Assembly (NCBI GenBank): GCA_938074325.1
Contig: CALJFZ010000002.1
Span: forward strand, 62,001 to 126,000
Length of the DNA stretch: 64,000 nucleotides
Source of the DNA: an uncultured Flavobacteriales bacterium
GTDB taxonomy: Bacteria; Bacteroidota; Bacteroidia; Flavobacteriales_D; Sanyastnellaceae
Direction: 5' to 3'
Shown here: positions 34,286-43,580 of the stretch, piece by piece
Numbering within the stretch: the first letter of the stretch is position 1
Layout: every line of letters begins with the position of its first letter
Notes under the pieces: model-generated
Told to the model about the DNA's origin: nothing
The model's input: only the letters and a program-made list of their open reading frames with translations
The model's database searches: none
Program-made: the position numbers and the translations under genes

Positions 34286-35611
34286 ATGCGCTTTGATGCG
34301 ATGCCCATGCACCCCGATGTGCTTGATGCACTCGAAGCCATGGGGTTTCAGGAAGCAACCCCCATTCAAGAACAAGCCATACCGACGATTCTCGGAGGTA
34401 AAGACTTTTTAGGCATTGCCCAAACGGGTACGGGCAAGACGGCGGCTTTTTTGTTGCCGACCATTGATCGGATCCTGGATACAGAAGACAATGGCAAGAC
34501 CAAAGCACTGATAGTCGTGCCTACTCGCGAATTGGCGATGCAAATCGATCAAGCTGTTGAGGGGTTCGGTTACTACGCCAAAGTCACAAGCTTGGCCATA
34601 TACGGCGGTGGAAGTGCCCATGATTTTAGCCGAGAAAAAAAGGCCCTAACCGATGGCGCTGACATCATCATCGCTACACCAGGTCGCTTCTTGTCTCACC
34701 TGACGCTCGGGTATGTGGATTTATCGGAATTGCAATGCTTGATCTTGGATGAGGCGGATCGCATGCTGGATATGGGTTTCGTGGGGGACATCATGCGCAT
34801 TGCCGAAAAATGCCGAGACGATCGACAGACTTTGCTATTCAGCGCTACCATGCCAGACCGCATTGAGGACCTAGCGAGTGACCTTCAAAAGGACCCAGAA
34901 GTCGTGAAGCTGGCGTTGTCCAAGCCCGCAGAAAAAATCAAGCAGGGCGCTTACGTGCTATTCGACCACCAGAAAGACGACGTCCTTGTGGAGGTGTTGA
35001 AGGACCGGAATGTGGCATCGGGTATTGTGTTCACCTCTCGAAAGAAGACGGTAGGACAGGTCATCCGCGTGCTGCGTAAGGCGGGCATCAAATGCGAACG
35101 CATCTCATCTGATTCTGAACAAAGCGAAAGGGAGGAGGTAATGCTCGGCTTTCGCCAGCGCAAATTCCCGATTCTCGTGGCGACGGATGTAGTGAGCCGC
35201 GGCATCGACATCGACAACATCGAGTTGGTCGTGAATTACGACGTGCCCCCCAATGAGGAGGACTACGTTCACCGCATAGGTCGAACTGCACGGGCAAACC
35301 GCGACGGTGAGGGAATCACCTTGGTGAATCCCGATGATCAGCAGCGCTTCAGCCGCATTGAGCGGCTCATCGAACGCTCGGTAGACAAATTGGACCTCCC
35401 AGAGAAAGTCGGGAAGGGTCCGGAGTACGACCCGAAAAACAGCCGACGCCGAGGCGGGGGCGGTGGAGGCCGGAAAGGAGGAGGGAACCGCAATCACCGG
35501 CATTCCGGAAAAGGAGGGGGTCAAGGGAAGCACGGTTCGAAACACAAAAAAGGCGGGAACGATCGCCACCGCGGCAACTCCTCCAACCCTTCGCACCATG
35601 GCGGAAAATGA
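34286..35611 (+). CDS. DEAD-box RNA helicase
   Basis: A 441-residue ATP-dependent RNA helicase. The Q motif (GFQEATPIQEQAIP), Walker A (AQTGTGKTAAF), DEAD box (LILDEADRMLDMGF), SAT and the C-terminal HRIGRTARA are all present. The C-terminal tail from about residue 375 is Gly/Arg/Lys/His-rich (RRRGGGGGGRKGGG), a likely RNA-binding extension. It is probably involved in ribosome assembly or mRNA turnover. The start is ATG 34286; a GTG at 34265 would add seven residues. It overlaps msrB by 14 bp. Confidence 0.96.
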   Translation: MRFDAMPMHPDVLDALEAMGFQEATPIQEQAIPTILGGKDFLGIAQTGTGKTAAFLLPTIDRILDTEDNGKTKALIVVPTRELAMQIDQAVEGFGYYAKVTSLAIYGGGSAHDFSREKKALTDGADIIIATPGRFLSHLTLGYVDLSELQCLILDEADRMLDMGFVGDIMRIAEKCRDDRQTLLFSATMPDRIEDLASDLQKDPEVVKLALSKPAEKIKQGAYVLFDHQKDDVLVEVLKDRNVASGIVFTSRKKTVGQVIRVLRKAGIKCERISSDSEQSEREEVMLGFRQRKFPILVATDVVSRGIDIDNIELVVNYDVPPNEEDYVHRIGRTARANRDGEGITLVNPDDQQRFSRIERLIERSVDKLDLPEKVGKGPEYDPKNSRRRGGGGGGRKGGGNRNHRHSGKGGGQGKHGSKHKKGGNDRHRGNSSNPSHHGGK

Positions 35612-35993
35612 ATTTGATCAGCGCACAGACCAGGAATGGCTTGACCAATTGGGGGCTGAGCCTTTTCGTGTAATGCGTAAAAATGGCACCGAGCGTCCCT
35701 TTTCATCGCCATTGCATCAAACAGGGCAGGGCTCGAAATTTTCCTGCAAAGGATGCGGAGCGGGGTTGTTTCGGGCCGAAGCCCAGTTCGATTCAGGATG
35801 TGGTTGGCCGAGTTTTGACGCCGAGGCCCAGCCGGGAATCATCAAGGAAGTACTCGACAAAAGCCATGGGATGGTACGAGTGGAGGTTCGTTGTTCCCGG
35901 TGCGACAGTCACCTCGGCCACGTGTTTCCTGACGGGCCAACCCAAACGGGGATGAGGTATTGCATCAACGGGGTTTGCCTCGTCGCTCAGTGA
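35598..35993 (+). CDS. msrB: Peptide-methionine (R)-S-oxide reductase MsrB
   Basis: A 131-residue cytoplasmic repair enzyme for methionine-R-sulfoxide. The zinc site has two CxxC pairs (CKGCG and CSRCD), the resolving Cys is in GCGWPSFD, and the catalytic Cys is in GMRYCINGVCL. An additional Cys follows, where Ser is common. The start at ATG 35598 lies within the end of the helicase gene, so the two are coupled. The 3' end overlaps the convergent secreted-protein gene by 7 bp. Confidence 0.95.
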   Translation: MAENEFDQRTDQEWLDQLGAEPFRVMRKNGTERPFSSPLHQTGQGSKFSCKGCGAGLFRAEAQFDSGCGWPSFDAEAQPGIIKEVLDKSHGMVRVEVRCSRCDSHLGHVFPDGPTQTGMRYCINGVCLVAQ

Positions 35994-36490
35994 CGTGGAG
36001 GCCCTCCCGGTCGGTTCGTGCCAGCAGGCTTTCCTGGTCTGCGATCGCCCATTCGCCGCTTCATTAAGTTGGACCTGAATTTGCGTTCGATTTGCGGGAT
36101 TTGCGCTGCGCGTTGATACCCTACGACCTCCGCGAGTTCTATGACGGCGTCGTGCCGAGATTCAATCCCCTCGATGCGCAGGGACTTCAATTCTTCTAGC
36201 AATTGCTTTGATCGAGCATCATTGGTTGAGATGGCCAATTCATGCTCAATGGCTCGCATGGCATCTCCTTGCTCTCTCAACGTGCCCTGTTGATTGTTCC
36301 AAATAGGCCAAAATAGTGCGCTCTCTGAAGCGGTTAGTTCCAATTCCTCGACGAAGAAAGCAATGCGCAAGGCTTGTACGCGATCTTCACGATCAGGGTC
36401 TTGCCCTTGTGCGACTGGCCGGCCTGGCTGCGCAATTGCCAAAAGAGGAGAGGTGAAGGCCAAAATGAAAAGGAATCGTTTTAGTGTCAT
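35987..36490 (-). CDS. Small secreted protein of the sigma-factor operon (Spy/CpxP-like)
   Basis: A 167-residue exported protein (signal peptide MTLKRFLFILAFTSPLLAIA). The mature part is rich in charged helix (RVQALRIAFFVEELELTASESALFWPIW, shown in part), similar to Spy/CpxP-type periplasmic helical proteins. The C-terminus is Arg/Pro/Gly-rich (GDRRPGKPAGTNRPGGPP). It lies 22 bp after the anti-sigma-like gene, so it may be a target of, or a sensor for, the same stress pathway. The family assignment is tentative. Confidence 0.65.
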   Translation of the reverse strand: MTLKRFLFILAFTSPLLAIAQPGRPVAQGQDPDREDRVQALRIAFFVEELELTASESALFWPIWNNQQGTLREQGDAMRAIEHELAISTNDARSKQLLEELKSLRIEGIESRHDAVIELAEVVGYQRAAQIPQIERKFRSNLMKRRMGDRRPGKPAGTNRPGGPPRH

Positions 36491-36512
36491 CGCGATTTTT
36501 TTTTGAGGTTAT

Positions 36513-36848
36513 TTATACGTCTATGCTTTCGATGAGGATGGTTTCGAAAAGCAAGTCATCTTCGATCCATTCTTCAAATTCACGGTCTTCAATGCGCAGG
36601 TCCTTTGCGGCGGATTCTTCCCAGAGGCAAGCAAATGTTTCACAGGCTTCGCTTTGAGTTTGCACTTTCCACAACAGCATGAAGGCCACTGCTGCAGCTG
36701 CGCTGCTAAACCACAAGGTCCATGCTGGGAGCCGTCGCTCAACGGTGTTCTGTACAACTTGCTGCGGCTGTGCCGCCTTCCAGATGGCAGATTTCTGGGC
36801 TTCAAAAAAACCATCTGGCGTATCAAAAGGGAGCTTATGCTTTGACAT
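36513..36848 (-). CDS. Small membrane protein, probable anti-sigma partner
   Basis: A 111-residue protein with an N-terminal cytoplasmic stretch (LPFDTPDGFFEAQKSAIW), one membrane helix (WTLWFSSAAAAVAFMLLW) and a short acidic C-terminus (EDREFEEWIEDDLLFE). It starts 4 bp after the ECF sigma gene, the usual position of an anti-sigma factor. No named domain is recognised, so the role is inferred from context and topology. Confidence 0.6.
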   Translation of the reverse strand: MSKHKLPFDTPDGFFEAQKSAIWKAAQPQQVVQNTVERRLPAWTLWFSSAAAAVAFMLLWKVQTQSEACETFACLWEESAAKDLRIEDREFEEWIEDDLLFETILIESIDV

Positions 36849-36852
36849 GGTG

Positions 36853-37449
36853 TTATGATTGAGACGTTTCCGTGAGAGAGAGGTTTAATCCGTCGAAGGA
36901 GGTCAAGGCGGAACGGACCTTGTTTTTTGCGTGAAAGAAATTGGCTTTTGCGGCGCCAACAGAAGTATCCATTAAACGAGCAATGTCATCGTAGGGGAGT
37001 TCTTGGAAATACCGCAAAGCGAAGACTTCCCTTTGACGCTCGGGTAAGTTTTGCAAAGCCGCATGGAGTTGGCGTTCTGCGTCATCTCCATTGAAATAGG
37101 GATCTGCTCTAAACTGATTGCTCCACAACTCCGCGTTGTGATGTGTTACCCTTAAAGCTCGCTGTTTCATGCTCCTCAAGGCATCCAGACCTTTGCGCCG
37201 GGCGATGGTGTAGAGCCAGGTTGAGAACTTCGCCTCCTTCCGGAAGCGGTGAACCGATCGCAACACTTGAATGAATGTCTCTTGGGTCGCATCTGCAGCG
37301 TCCTCATGGGTGCCAAGCATCGTTCGTAAGAATTGATAGATGGGTTGATGCCACGCATCCATCATCAGCTGAAAAGCCCTTTCCTTGCCAAGATTTTGGG
37401 CGTGGATCAAGTCATCGAGCCACTCGGGCTGTTCCCAGCTGGTTTCCAT
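36853..37449 (-). CDS. ECF-type RNA polymerase sigma factor
   Basis: A 198-residue sigma-70 family protein. Region 2 is FLRTMLGTHEDAADATQETF plus KFSTWLYTIARRKGLDALR. Region 4 is LPERQREVFALRYFQELPYDDIARLMDTSVGAAKANFFHAKNKVR (positions about 140-185; only parts quoted). It should direct RNA polymerase to stress or envelope genes. It lies 40 bp downstream of lgt, with a potential own promoter there, and is followed by the anti-sigma-like and secreted-protein genes. Confidence 0.93.
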   Translation of the reverse strand: METSWEQPEWLDDLIHAQNLGKERAFQLMMDAWHQPIYQFLRTMLGTHEDAADATQETFIQVLRSVHRFRKEAKFSTWLYTIARRKGLDALRSMKQRALRVTHHNAELWSNQFRADPYFNGDDAERQLHAALQNLPERQREVFALRYFQELPYDDIARLMDTSVGAAKANFFHAKNKVRSALTSFDGLNLSLTETSQS

Positions 37450-37489
37450 GCTCTATTGGACGGCGAAAGGAGCGAGACGTTTAACGCTT

Positions 37490-38692
37490 CTACTGACTTT
37501 TTTTGCCCAGCATCACCCACAAAACGATGCCCGCGAAGAAGGTCGCTGTGGAGATCAGTTCAGCTTGGGTTGCTGCCAGCCCGAATAGGTCCATTTCGGC
37601 ATTTACACGAATTTTTTCAATGAAAAATCGCTCGACACCATTGAACATGCAGTACAAAGCAAACAACCGTCCCGGAATTGCAATGCGCTTGCGGAGGCTC
37701 CAAAGGATGCCAAAAATGATGCAGGCCATGATTGTTTCGTAAAACGCGGTTGGGAATACACCCGGGTCGAGGTAAGTACCGTACCCATCGAAAATAGGCC
37801 AAGGATCTTTCGGCGTGATTAACTTACCGGTGTAGCCTGCTGGTCGAGCACCGTATACGCCGTTCACGTTGTTTGGGAAGGAATAGGACCACATCCAATC
37901 AGGAAGTAAACGCATCCAATCGGGCTTGGGCGCAGCATTCGGAATGCCCCAGTCTCCATCGCCGCTCACTTGGCAACCGATTCGACCAACCCCGTAGGCG
38001 AGCATCAGTCCGGGAGCGACGGCATCGGCAAGTGGCAAAAATTTGAGACTGTGGCGCCGTGCGTAACCATAAACAGCAAGCCCACCTACAATCAACCCAC
38101 CGTAGATCGTCAACCCACCGAGAAAATTGGCCAGTGAAGGCTCGCGGAAGAATCGCACAAGCTCATCCGGGTACTCGAGCAAGTGAAAAAATTTCGCCCC
38201 TACAATGCCCCCAATTGCCGCAGCCGTCACAATCCCCCCAACGTGTTGGCTAGCAGGTATTTGAATGGTTTTTGTAACGGGTTTTACACCTGTTTTTTGG
38301 GCTTCATAATACCGCCATCCGGCGAATGCTCCGGCCAGAATGAGCCCCAAAAAAGGACTGCCTTCGAGGCTGAACAAATGCCGCTGTGGCATGCCCGTTT
38401 GAAACAGTTCCCCTGCATTCACCGCGAGATAGATGAACTTCCATCCCAATATGAACCCGATCAAAGCCTGCGTCAGGTATTCGGTCCAAGTTACTGGCCC
38501 GCCCACTGTGAGCGTAGTGTTTGTTGCTTTGAAGGTTCCATCCGCCTGCCTACGGTCCATTTCTTTGCGAAGGGTAAATGCAGCCGTGACGAAGGCAAGG
38601 GCCACGAACAATCCGAAGCTATTGATGAGCTTCAGAGCTGGAACTTCCCAACCAAAAAGGTCCAGTAAGGCGTGGTAGAGTGTGGGGTACAT
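37490..38692 (-). CDS. lgt: Prolipoprotein diacylglyceryl transferase
   Basis: A 400-residue inner-membrane enzyme with about seven hydrophobic helices. It transfers diacylglycerol from phosphatidylglycerol to the lipobox cysteine. The Lgt signature is GLMLAYGVGRIGCQVSGDGDWG; other motifs are LTIYGGLIVGG and FYETIMACIIFG. It is longer than E. coli Lgt (291 residues), as usual in Bacteroidota, with the extra length in the N-terminal and middle parts. It follows mtaB with a 2-bp gap. Confidence 0.95.
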   Translation of the reverse strand: MYPTLYHALLDLFGWEVPALKLINSFGLFVALAFVTAAFTLRKEMDRRQADGTFKATNTTLTVGGPVTWTEYLTQALIGFILGWKFIYLAVNAGELFQTGMPQRHLFSLEGSPFLGLILAGAFAGWRYYEAQKTGVKPVTKTIQIPASQHVGGIVTAAAIGGIVGAKFFHLLEYPDELVRFFREPSLANFLGGLTIYGGLIVGGLAVYGYARRHSLKFLPLADAVAPGLMLAYGVGRIGCQVSGDGDWGIPNAAPKPDWMRLLPDWMWSYSFPNNVNGVYGARPAGYTGKLITPKDPWPIFDGYGTYLDPGVFPTAFYETIMACIIFGILWSLRKRIAIPGRLFALYCMFNGVERFFIEKIRVNAEMDLFGLAATQAELISTATFFAGIVLWVMLGKKSQ

Positions 38693-38694
38693 GC

Positions 38695-40002
38695 TCAGGT
38701 AATTTCGTGAAGGACTGGTGAACCGGAGACATATCCAGCGGCGTGCACGCGTTCCAATTGGACGGTTCGAATTTCATTTCCCATTACGAATGCTGCATCG
38801 ACTGCCACGCGCACGTATTCAGGCGTGTAGCCAAACCGGAGCCCATCTTCAACGCTTTCTTCGAAAAGAACGGGTTTCACTTGTCCCATGAATTGCTCGT
38901 AATGGCGCCGTTGCATCTTCAGCGATAGCATTCGGAGTTGTTTGGTGCGTTCTTTTCGTATGTGCACAGGAACACTCTCTTCCATGCGCGGGGCCGTTGT
39001 TTTGGCGCGTTCCGAATAGGTAAACACGTGGAGGTAGCTCACCGGCAACTCCATGAGGAAGGCTTGGGTTTCTTCGAAGGCCGCCTCGGTCTCATTCGGG
39101 AATCCGGTGATGACATCGACTCCGATGCTCGCATGCGGCATCAAGTTGCGGATAGCGGCGATGCGCTCTCGGTACAAATCTGTTCGGTACCGTCTGCGCA
39201 TGGATTTCAAAACGCTATCTGAACCGCTCTGAAGTGGAATATGGAAGTGGGGTTGAAACTTCTTGCTTTGCGCGACCCATTGGATGATTTCTTCTGTCAA
39301 TAGGTTGGGCTCAATGCTGCTGATCCTGAATCGCTCCACAGGCACCTCACGGTCCAATGCCTGAATGAGGTCGATGAAGGTTTCATTGGTGGACTTGCCG
39401 AAATCACCAATGTTCACGCCGGTCAAGACGATTTCTTTGGCGCCTTGCTCGGCCGCTTGCACGGCGGTTGAGACGGTTTCGGCAATCGATGCATTTCGGG
39501 ATCGCCCGCGAGCGAGGGGAATGGTACAGAAGGAGCAGAAGTAGTCACAACCGTCCTGTACTTTCAAAAAGGTGCGCGTGCGGTCTTGGCTGGAAAATCC
39601 TGGAACGAAAGCCCGGACCTCTTTTATTGGGCCAACCGAAATTTCGCTCTCCTGTCGTTTCTCACTGATGTGCTCAACGAGGTTGAACTTCTCTGAAGCG
39701 CCTAAAACAATGTCCACCCCTTCAATTTGGGCAATTTCCTTCGGCTTCAATTGCGCATAACATCCGATGACGGCGACGAAGGCATCTGGGTTGCTGTTCA
39801 GGGCTCGGCGCACCGCATTTCGGCATTTTGCATCGGCTTGTTCTGTGACACTGCAGGTGTTGATGACCACCACATCCGGTGCGTCGTCAATGCCGACGCG
39901 AGCGTACCCCGCATCTGCAAGGTCCCTTGCAATGGTTGAGGTTTCAGAGAAGTTGAGTTTGCAACCTAAGGTGTGAAAAGCGGCGGTGCCTCCCGGAGTC
40001 AT
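38695..40002 (-). CDS. mtaB: tRNA N6-threonylcarbamoyladenosine C2-methylthiotransferase MtaB
   Basis: A 435-residue radical-SAM methylthiotransferase that adds a 2-methylthio group to t6A37 of tRNA. The N-terminal UPF0004 domain has HTLGCKLNFSETSTIARDL. The radical-SAM cluster site is CDYFCSFCTIPLARGRSR (CxxxCxxC). The MTTase substrate motifs PLQSGSDSVLKSMRRRY and DVITGFPNET are present, with a C-terminal TRAM-like tail. It is the first gene of the mtaB-lgt-sigma run. An 87-bp gap separates it from the divergent T9SS cargo gene. Confidence 0.95.
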   Translation of the reverse strand: MTPGGTAAFHTLGCKLNFSETSTIARDLADAGYARVGIDDAPDVVVINTCSVTEQADAKCRNAVRRALNSNPDAFVAVIGCYAQLKPKEIAQIEGVDIVLGASEKFNLVEHISEKRQESEISVGPIKEVRAFVPGFSSQDRTRTFLKVQDGCDYFCSFCTIPLARGRSRNASIAETVSTAVQAAEQGAKEIVLTGVNIGDFGKSTNETFIDLIQALDREVPVERFRISSIEPNLLTEEIIQWVAQSKKFQPHFHIPLQSGSDSVLKSMRRRYRTDLYRERIAAIRNLMPHASIGVDVITGFPNETEAAFEETQAFLMELPVSYLHVFTYSERAKTTAPRMEESVPVHIRKERTKQLRMLSLKMQRRHYEQFMGQVKPVLFEESVEDGLRFGYTPEYVRVAVDAAFVMGNEIRTVQLERVHAAGYVSGSPVLHEIT

Positions 40003-40089
40003 GCTGCGAATTTAGGTGAGTTTCAAACGGTTCATGCACACGGAACAACGAATTGGTCTTAAAGAGAGTTATATTGCACAACCTGTTTA

Positions 40090-42912
40090 ATGAAACACTC
40101 GACCATGAGAAACATTCTCCTTTCTTTTTCCTTCGCTCTCGCTTGCAGCATGGCGTTTGGACAGTCCTTCTCTAACGGCTCAACTACATTGCCAAATAGC
40201 TACAACAGCGGCAACTGCGTTGGATTTACGGACATGAACAACGACGGCTTGGACGACATCGTTGTATTGGATCAGTCCAAGACCGTGAAGGTTCTTTACC
40301 AAGACGCCAGCGGTGCATTCAGTGAAGTGGATTACGGCAACGTATCCAACAGCAACCAGTGGGGCATGACCATCGGCGACTACGACAACGACGGACACAA
40401 GGACGTCTTCTCTGGCGGAGCATACGACGGCGTGCACGTTAAGCACATCGACGCGGAGGGTTCAGCAAGCGATATGGACCTTGCTAATGGTTCCATGTTC
40501 ATGCAAGCGTGCAACTTTGCCGACATTGACAACGACGGCCAGCTCGATGCTTTCGGTTGCCACGACGATGCACTGTCTCGCATGTGGAAGGGCAACGGTA
40601 GCGACTTGGACATCGATGCCACGCTCATTGATTTGACCGACTACGACTTCTCCGACTATCCAAACACGGACCACAGCGGAAACTACGGGACCGTTTTCAG
40701 TGATTTCGACAACGATGGAGACGTTGATTTGGTCATCGCCAAATGCCGCCAGTTTGTGAACGACCCCTTCGATCCTCGTCGCGTAAATCAAATCTGGATG
40801 AATAACGGCGACGGCACGTGGACAGAGGTGGCTGAAGAACGCGGTTTGGTTTTGAATGAGCAGAGCTGGACTGTGGATTTTGCAGATTACGACAACGACG
40901 GTGACTTTGACTGCTTCTTGACCAACCACTCAACAACCATGACTTTGTTGGAGAACGATGGCAATGGTTATTTCGAAGATGTCACTGTTGCTGCAGGACT
41001 CGACTTCAGTGGCTTTGCTTTGCAGGCGAAAATGGCGGATTTCGACAACGATGGATTTGTCGACGTCTTGGTTGCCGGTGGCGTACACCGCTACTACCGC
41101 AACAACGGTGATGGCACCTTTACGCAGGAGGCTGCGTTCAACGCTGGCGACACCATGCACAGCTTTGCCATCGGCGATGTGAACCGTGATGGATCCATTG
41201 ACGTTTACGCGAGCTATGGTAACGGTTACAACTCACCGGATAACGGCAACGACGACATCCTCTGGTTGAATGATGGCAACGACAACCACTGGATTGCTTT
41301 CGACCTCGAGGGCATTGTTTCGAACAAAGACGCTGTCGGTACGAAAGTGGTGTTGACAGGGGACTTTGGCACCATGATCCGAGAGGTGCGTGCTGGTGAG
41401 AGCTACGGCATCACCAACACCTTCGCTTGCATGTTTGGCTTGGGTGCGCACGAGGTGGTGGAAACAGCGACCATCAAGTGGCCCAGCGGCATGGAGACGA
41501 CCATTGAGAACCCTGCCATTGACCAATACCACAATTTCTTGGAGGCGCCGTGCATGACGGACGTTGCCTTGACTGTGCCGGCTGAATTGACGCTGTGCCC
41601 GGGTGAAACATTGGAATTGAGTGTTGACGGCATGTTTGAGACGTACGCTTGGTCAACGGGTGAAAGCACGTCAAGCATCGAGGTTGGCAACGCAGGATTG
41701 TACAGCGTGGTGGTTTACGATGCAAATGGTTGTGCAGCCATCTCGGAATCGATTACAGTGGACGTAATTACCGCTCAAGCACCGGAGGTGCAGGTGGTCG
41801 GTGAATTGACATTCTGCGAAGGCAATGCAGTCGAGTTCATTGGACCGAATGGAGCCGAGTGGAACTGGTCCAACGGTGAGACGACCCAGAGCATTTCCGT
41901 GACGGAATCAGGTACGTATTCACTGGTCCTTTTGGACGCTTGCGGCAACGACAACCCTTCGGAGGAGTTTGTGGTTGAGGTATTGGATGCACCGGATGCA
42001 CCGGTGGTGACCGTTCCGGACGCAGTCAATGCCGATGAGGCATTCACCTTGACGTCGTCTTCTGCATCTACACGTTGGTACGACGATGAGTTTGCGATTG
42101 ATCCGCTCTTCATCGGGGAGGCCTACGAAACCTCATTGTCAACGACGACAACCCTTTGGGTAGAGGACCTGAATGATTCAGGTTTGGTAGAAGGCAACGG
42201 CGGCCGCATGGAAATGGGCCAAGGCCAATACCACGACAACAGCGTGCGCTGGTTGCTTTTTGATGCGTACGAAGACCTGGTCATTCACACGGTGGATGTA
42301 TACGCCAACGGCGGAGGTGAGCGTGAAATCGGTGTCATTGATGCCGGTGGCAATGTCCTGGCCTCGGGTGTATATGACTTGGTGGACGGTGTTAACACCT
42401 TGACGCTCGACTTTGAAGTGCCTGCAGGAACAGGTTATGGTCTGCGTTCTTTTGCTGACGATCCTCAGCTTTGGCGAGACGGACCCGGCACGGACATGGC
42501 TTATCCTTATGAATTGGGAGCGTTGGGCGCCATTACACAAAGCACAGCTGGTGGCAACAATGCAACCAACTACTACTATTTCTTCTACAATTGGGTGGTA
42601 CAAACACCGTTTGAAGGATGTCCTTCAGACCGTGTGCCGGTAACCATCACGGTGGTAGGGATGGACGAGGCCACGGCTGCACTTCAGGCAATTTACCCCA
42701 ACCCAACAAACGGTCAAATCCAGCTCACCACTACAGAAGCGTTTGCCGCTGCTGAATGGAGCTTGATCAATGCATTGGGTCAGCAGGTCGCATCAGGCCA
42801 GTTGAACGGCACGGTCTCCACCTTGAACTTCACGGATCAGGCCACAGGCCAATACATGCTGCAATTGCGAAATGACAGCAATGTGAATACTGTTCAACTG
42901 ATCATTGAATAA
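40090..42912 (+). CDS. FG-GAP/VCBS-repeat and ASPIC/UnbV-domain T9SS cargo
   Basis: A 940-residue secreted protein (signal peptide MRNILLSFSFALACSMAFGQ). About seven FG-GAP/VCBS repeats with calcium loops occupy residues 50-400 (e.g. DFDNDGDVDLVIAK, DYDNDGDFDCFLTN, DFDNDGFVDVLVAG). An ASPIC/UnbV-like segment follows (MFGLGAHEVVETATIKWPSG). Two Ig-like repeats come next (YAWSTGESTSSIEVGNAG, WNWSNGETTQSISVTESG). It ends in a type A sorting domain (AIYPNPTNGQIQL). It probably is a surface or released protein; the ligand is unknown. A UUCG-type terminator follows directly. Confidence 0.93.
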   Translation: MKHSTMRNILLSFSFALACSMAFGQSFSNGSTTLPNSYNSGNCVGFTDMNNDGLDDIVVLDQSKTVKVLYQDASGAFSEVDYGNVSNSNQWGMTIGDYDNDGHKDVFSGGAYDGVHVKHIDAEGSASDMDLANGSMFMQACNFADIDNDGQLDAFGCHDDALSRMWKGNGSDLDIDATLIDLTDYDFSDYPNTDHSGNYGTVFSDFDNDGDVDLVIAKCRQFVNDPFDPRRVNQIWMNNGDGTWTEVAEERGLVLNEQSWTVDFADYDNDGDFDCFLTNHSTTMTLLENDGNGYFEDVTVAAGLDFSGFALQAKMADFDNDGFVDVLVAGGVHRYYRNNGDGTFTQEAAFNAGDTMHSFAIGDVNRDGSIDVYASYGNGYNSPDNGNDDILWLNDGNDNHWIAFDLEGIVSNKDAVGTKVVLTGDFGTMIREVRAGESYGITNTFACMFGLGAHEVVETATIKWPSGMETTIENPAIDQYHNFLEAPCMTDVALTVPAELTLCPGETLELSVDGMFETYAWSTGESTSSIEVGNAGLYSVVVYDANGCAAISESITVDVITAQAPEVQVVGELTFCEGNAVEFIGPNGAEWNWSNGETTQSISVTESGTYSLVLLDACGNDNPSEEFVVEVLDAPDAPVVTVPDAVNADEAFTLTSSSASTRWYDDEFAIDPLFIGEAYETSLSTTTTLWVEDLNDSGLVEGNGGRMEMGQGQYHDNSVRWLLFDAYEDLVIHTVDVYANGGGEREIGVIDAGGNVLASGVYDLVDGVNTLTLDFEVPAGTGYGLRSFADDPQLWRDGPGTDMAYPYELGALGAITQSTAGGNNATNYYYFFYNWVVQTPFEGCPSDRVPVTITVVGMDEATAALQAIYPNPTNGQIQLTTTEAFAAAEWSLINALGQQVASGQLNGTVSTLNFTDQATGQYMLQLRNDSNVNTVQLIIE

Positions 42913-42933
42913 GGATTCCCACCAGAACTTCAG

Positions 42934-42963
42934 AAACGGCGGCTTCGGCTGCCGTTTTTTTTT
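42934..42963. terminator. Intrinsic terminator with TTCG tetraloop
   Basis: A 10-bp stem with one G-T wobble (42934-42943 with 42948-42957) closes a TTCG loop and is followed by T through 42963. It ends the T9SS cargo transcript. The A-rich left arm lets it also serve the minus-strand IMPACT gene, which ends at 42972. Confidence 0.92.
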
Positions 42964-42971
42964 GCCCAAGT

Positions 42972-43580
42972 TTAAAGGTCAACAACGAAGCAGCCGTACA
43001 CCTGATGGAGTGCGTCCAGAAGTGCTGGCGCCACGGAAGTGCGCACGGCGAGCTGTACCTGGCACTCATGGGTAAATGTTTGCTCTACGACCCGAGCGCC
43101 GAATTTATCGGAGAGGCTAAGAACCGTACCTAGGAGGTCATAGGGACATTGGACGACAAACTCATCTTCTACAAATCGTTCAATGAGATCACCGGCTTCA
43201 AGGGCCATGGCCGTCGCTGTTTTGTAGGCATCGATGAGTCCGCCAACGCCCAATTTTGTTCCTCCGAAGTAACGAACGACGACTCCGAGGCATTGGGTGA
43301 CTTCCTTTGATTTCATGGCGCCTAGTATGGGTGGTCCGGCGCTGTTCGCCGGTTCGCCGTCGTCTGAAGTACGCCAATTGGCTCCATCTGGTCCTAGGCG
43401 GTAGGCATAGGCGTGGTGCCGTGCGCCGTGGTGCTTTTTGCGCAATGCATCGAGGTGGGCCTTGACTTCGTCAACCGAGGAGATGGGAAAGACGTACCCG
43501 TAATGCTTGGATCCTTTGACCTTGTACATGGCCTCTGAGGGAGCTTTCAACGTCTGAAAAACGTCGGGCTTCTCCATCAT
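42972..43580 (-). CDS. IMPACT/YigZ family protein
   Basis: A 202-residue protein with the IMPACT N-terminal domain: SKHYGYVFPISS, HHAYAYRLG, SDDGEPANSAGPPIL and VVVRYFGGTKLGVGGLIDAYK. The C-terminal YigZ-type domain is EFVVQCPYDLLGTVLSL. In E. coli YigZ is of uncertain function; a role in translation regulation is suggested for the eukaryotic member. It is the last gene of the rho run, with a 4-bp overlap of the CapD-type gene, and shares the terminator at 42934-42963. Confidence 0.92.
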   Translation of the reverse strand: MMEKPDVFQTLKAPSEAMYKVKGSKHYGYVFPISSVDEVKAHLDALRKKHHGARHHAYAYRLGPDGANWRTSDDGEPANSAGPPILGAMKSKEVTQCLGVVVRYFGGTKLGVGGLIDAYKTATAMALEAGDLIERFVEDEFVVQCPYDLLGTVLSLSDKFGARVVEQTFTHECQVQLAVRTSVAPALLDALHQVYGCFVVDL

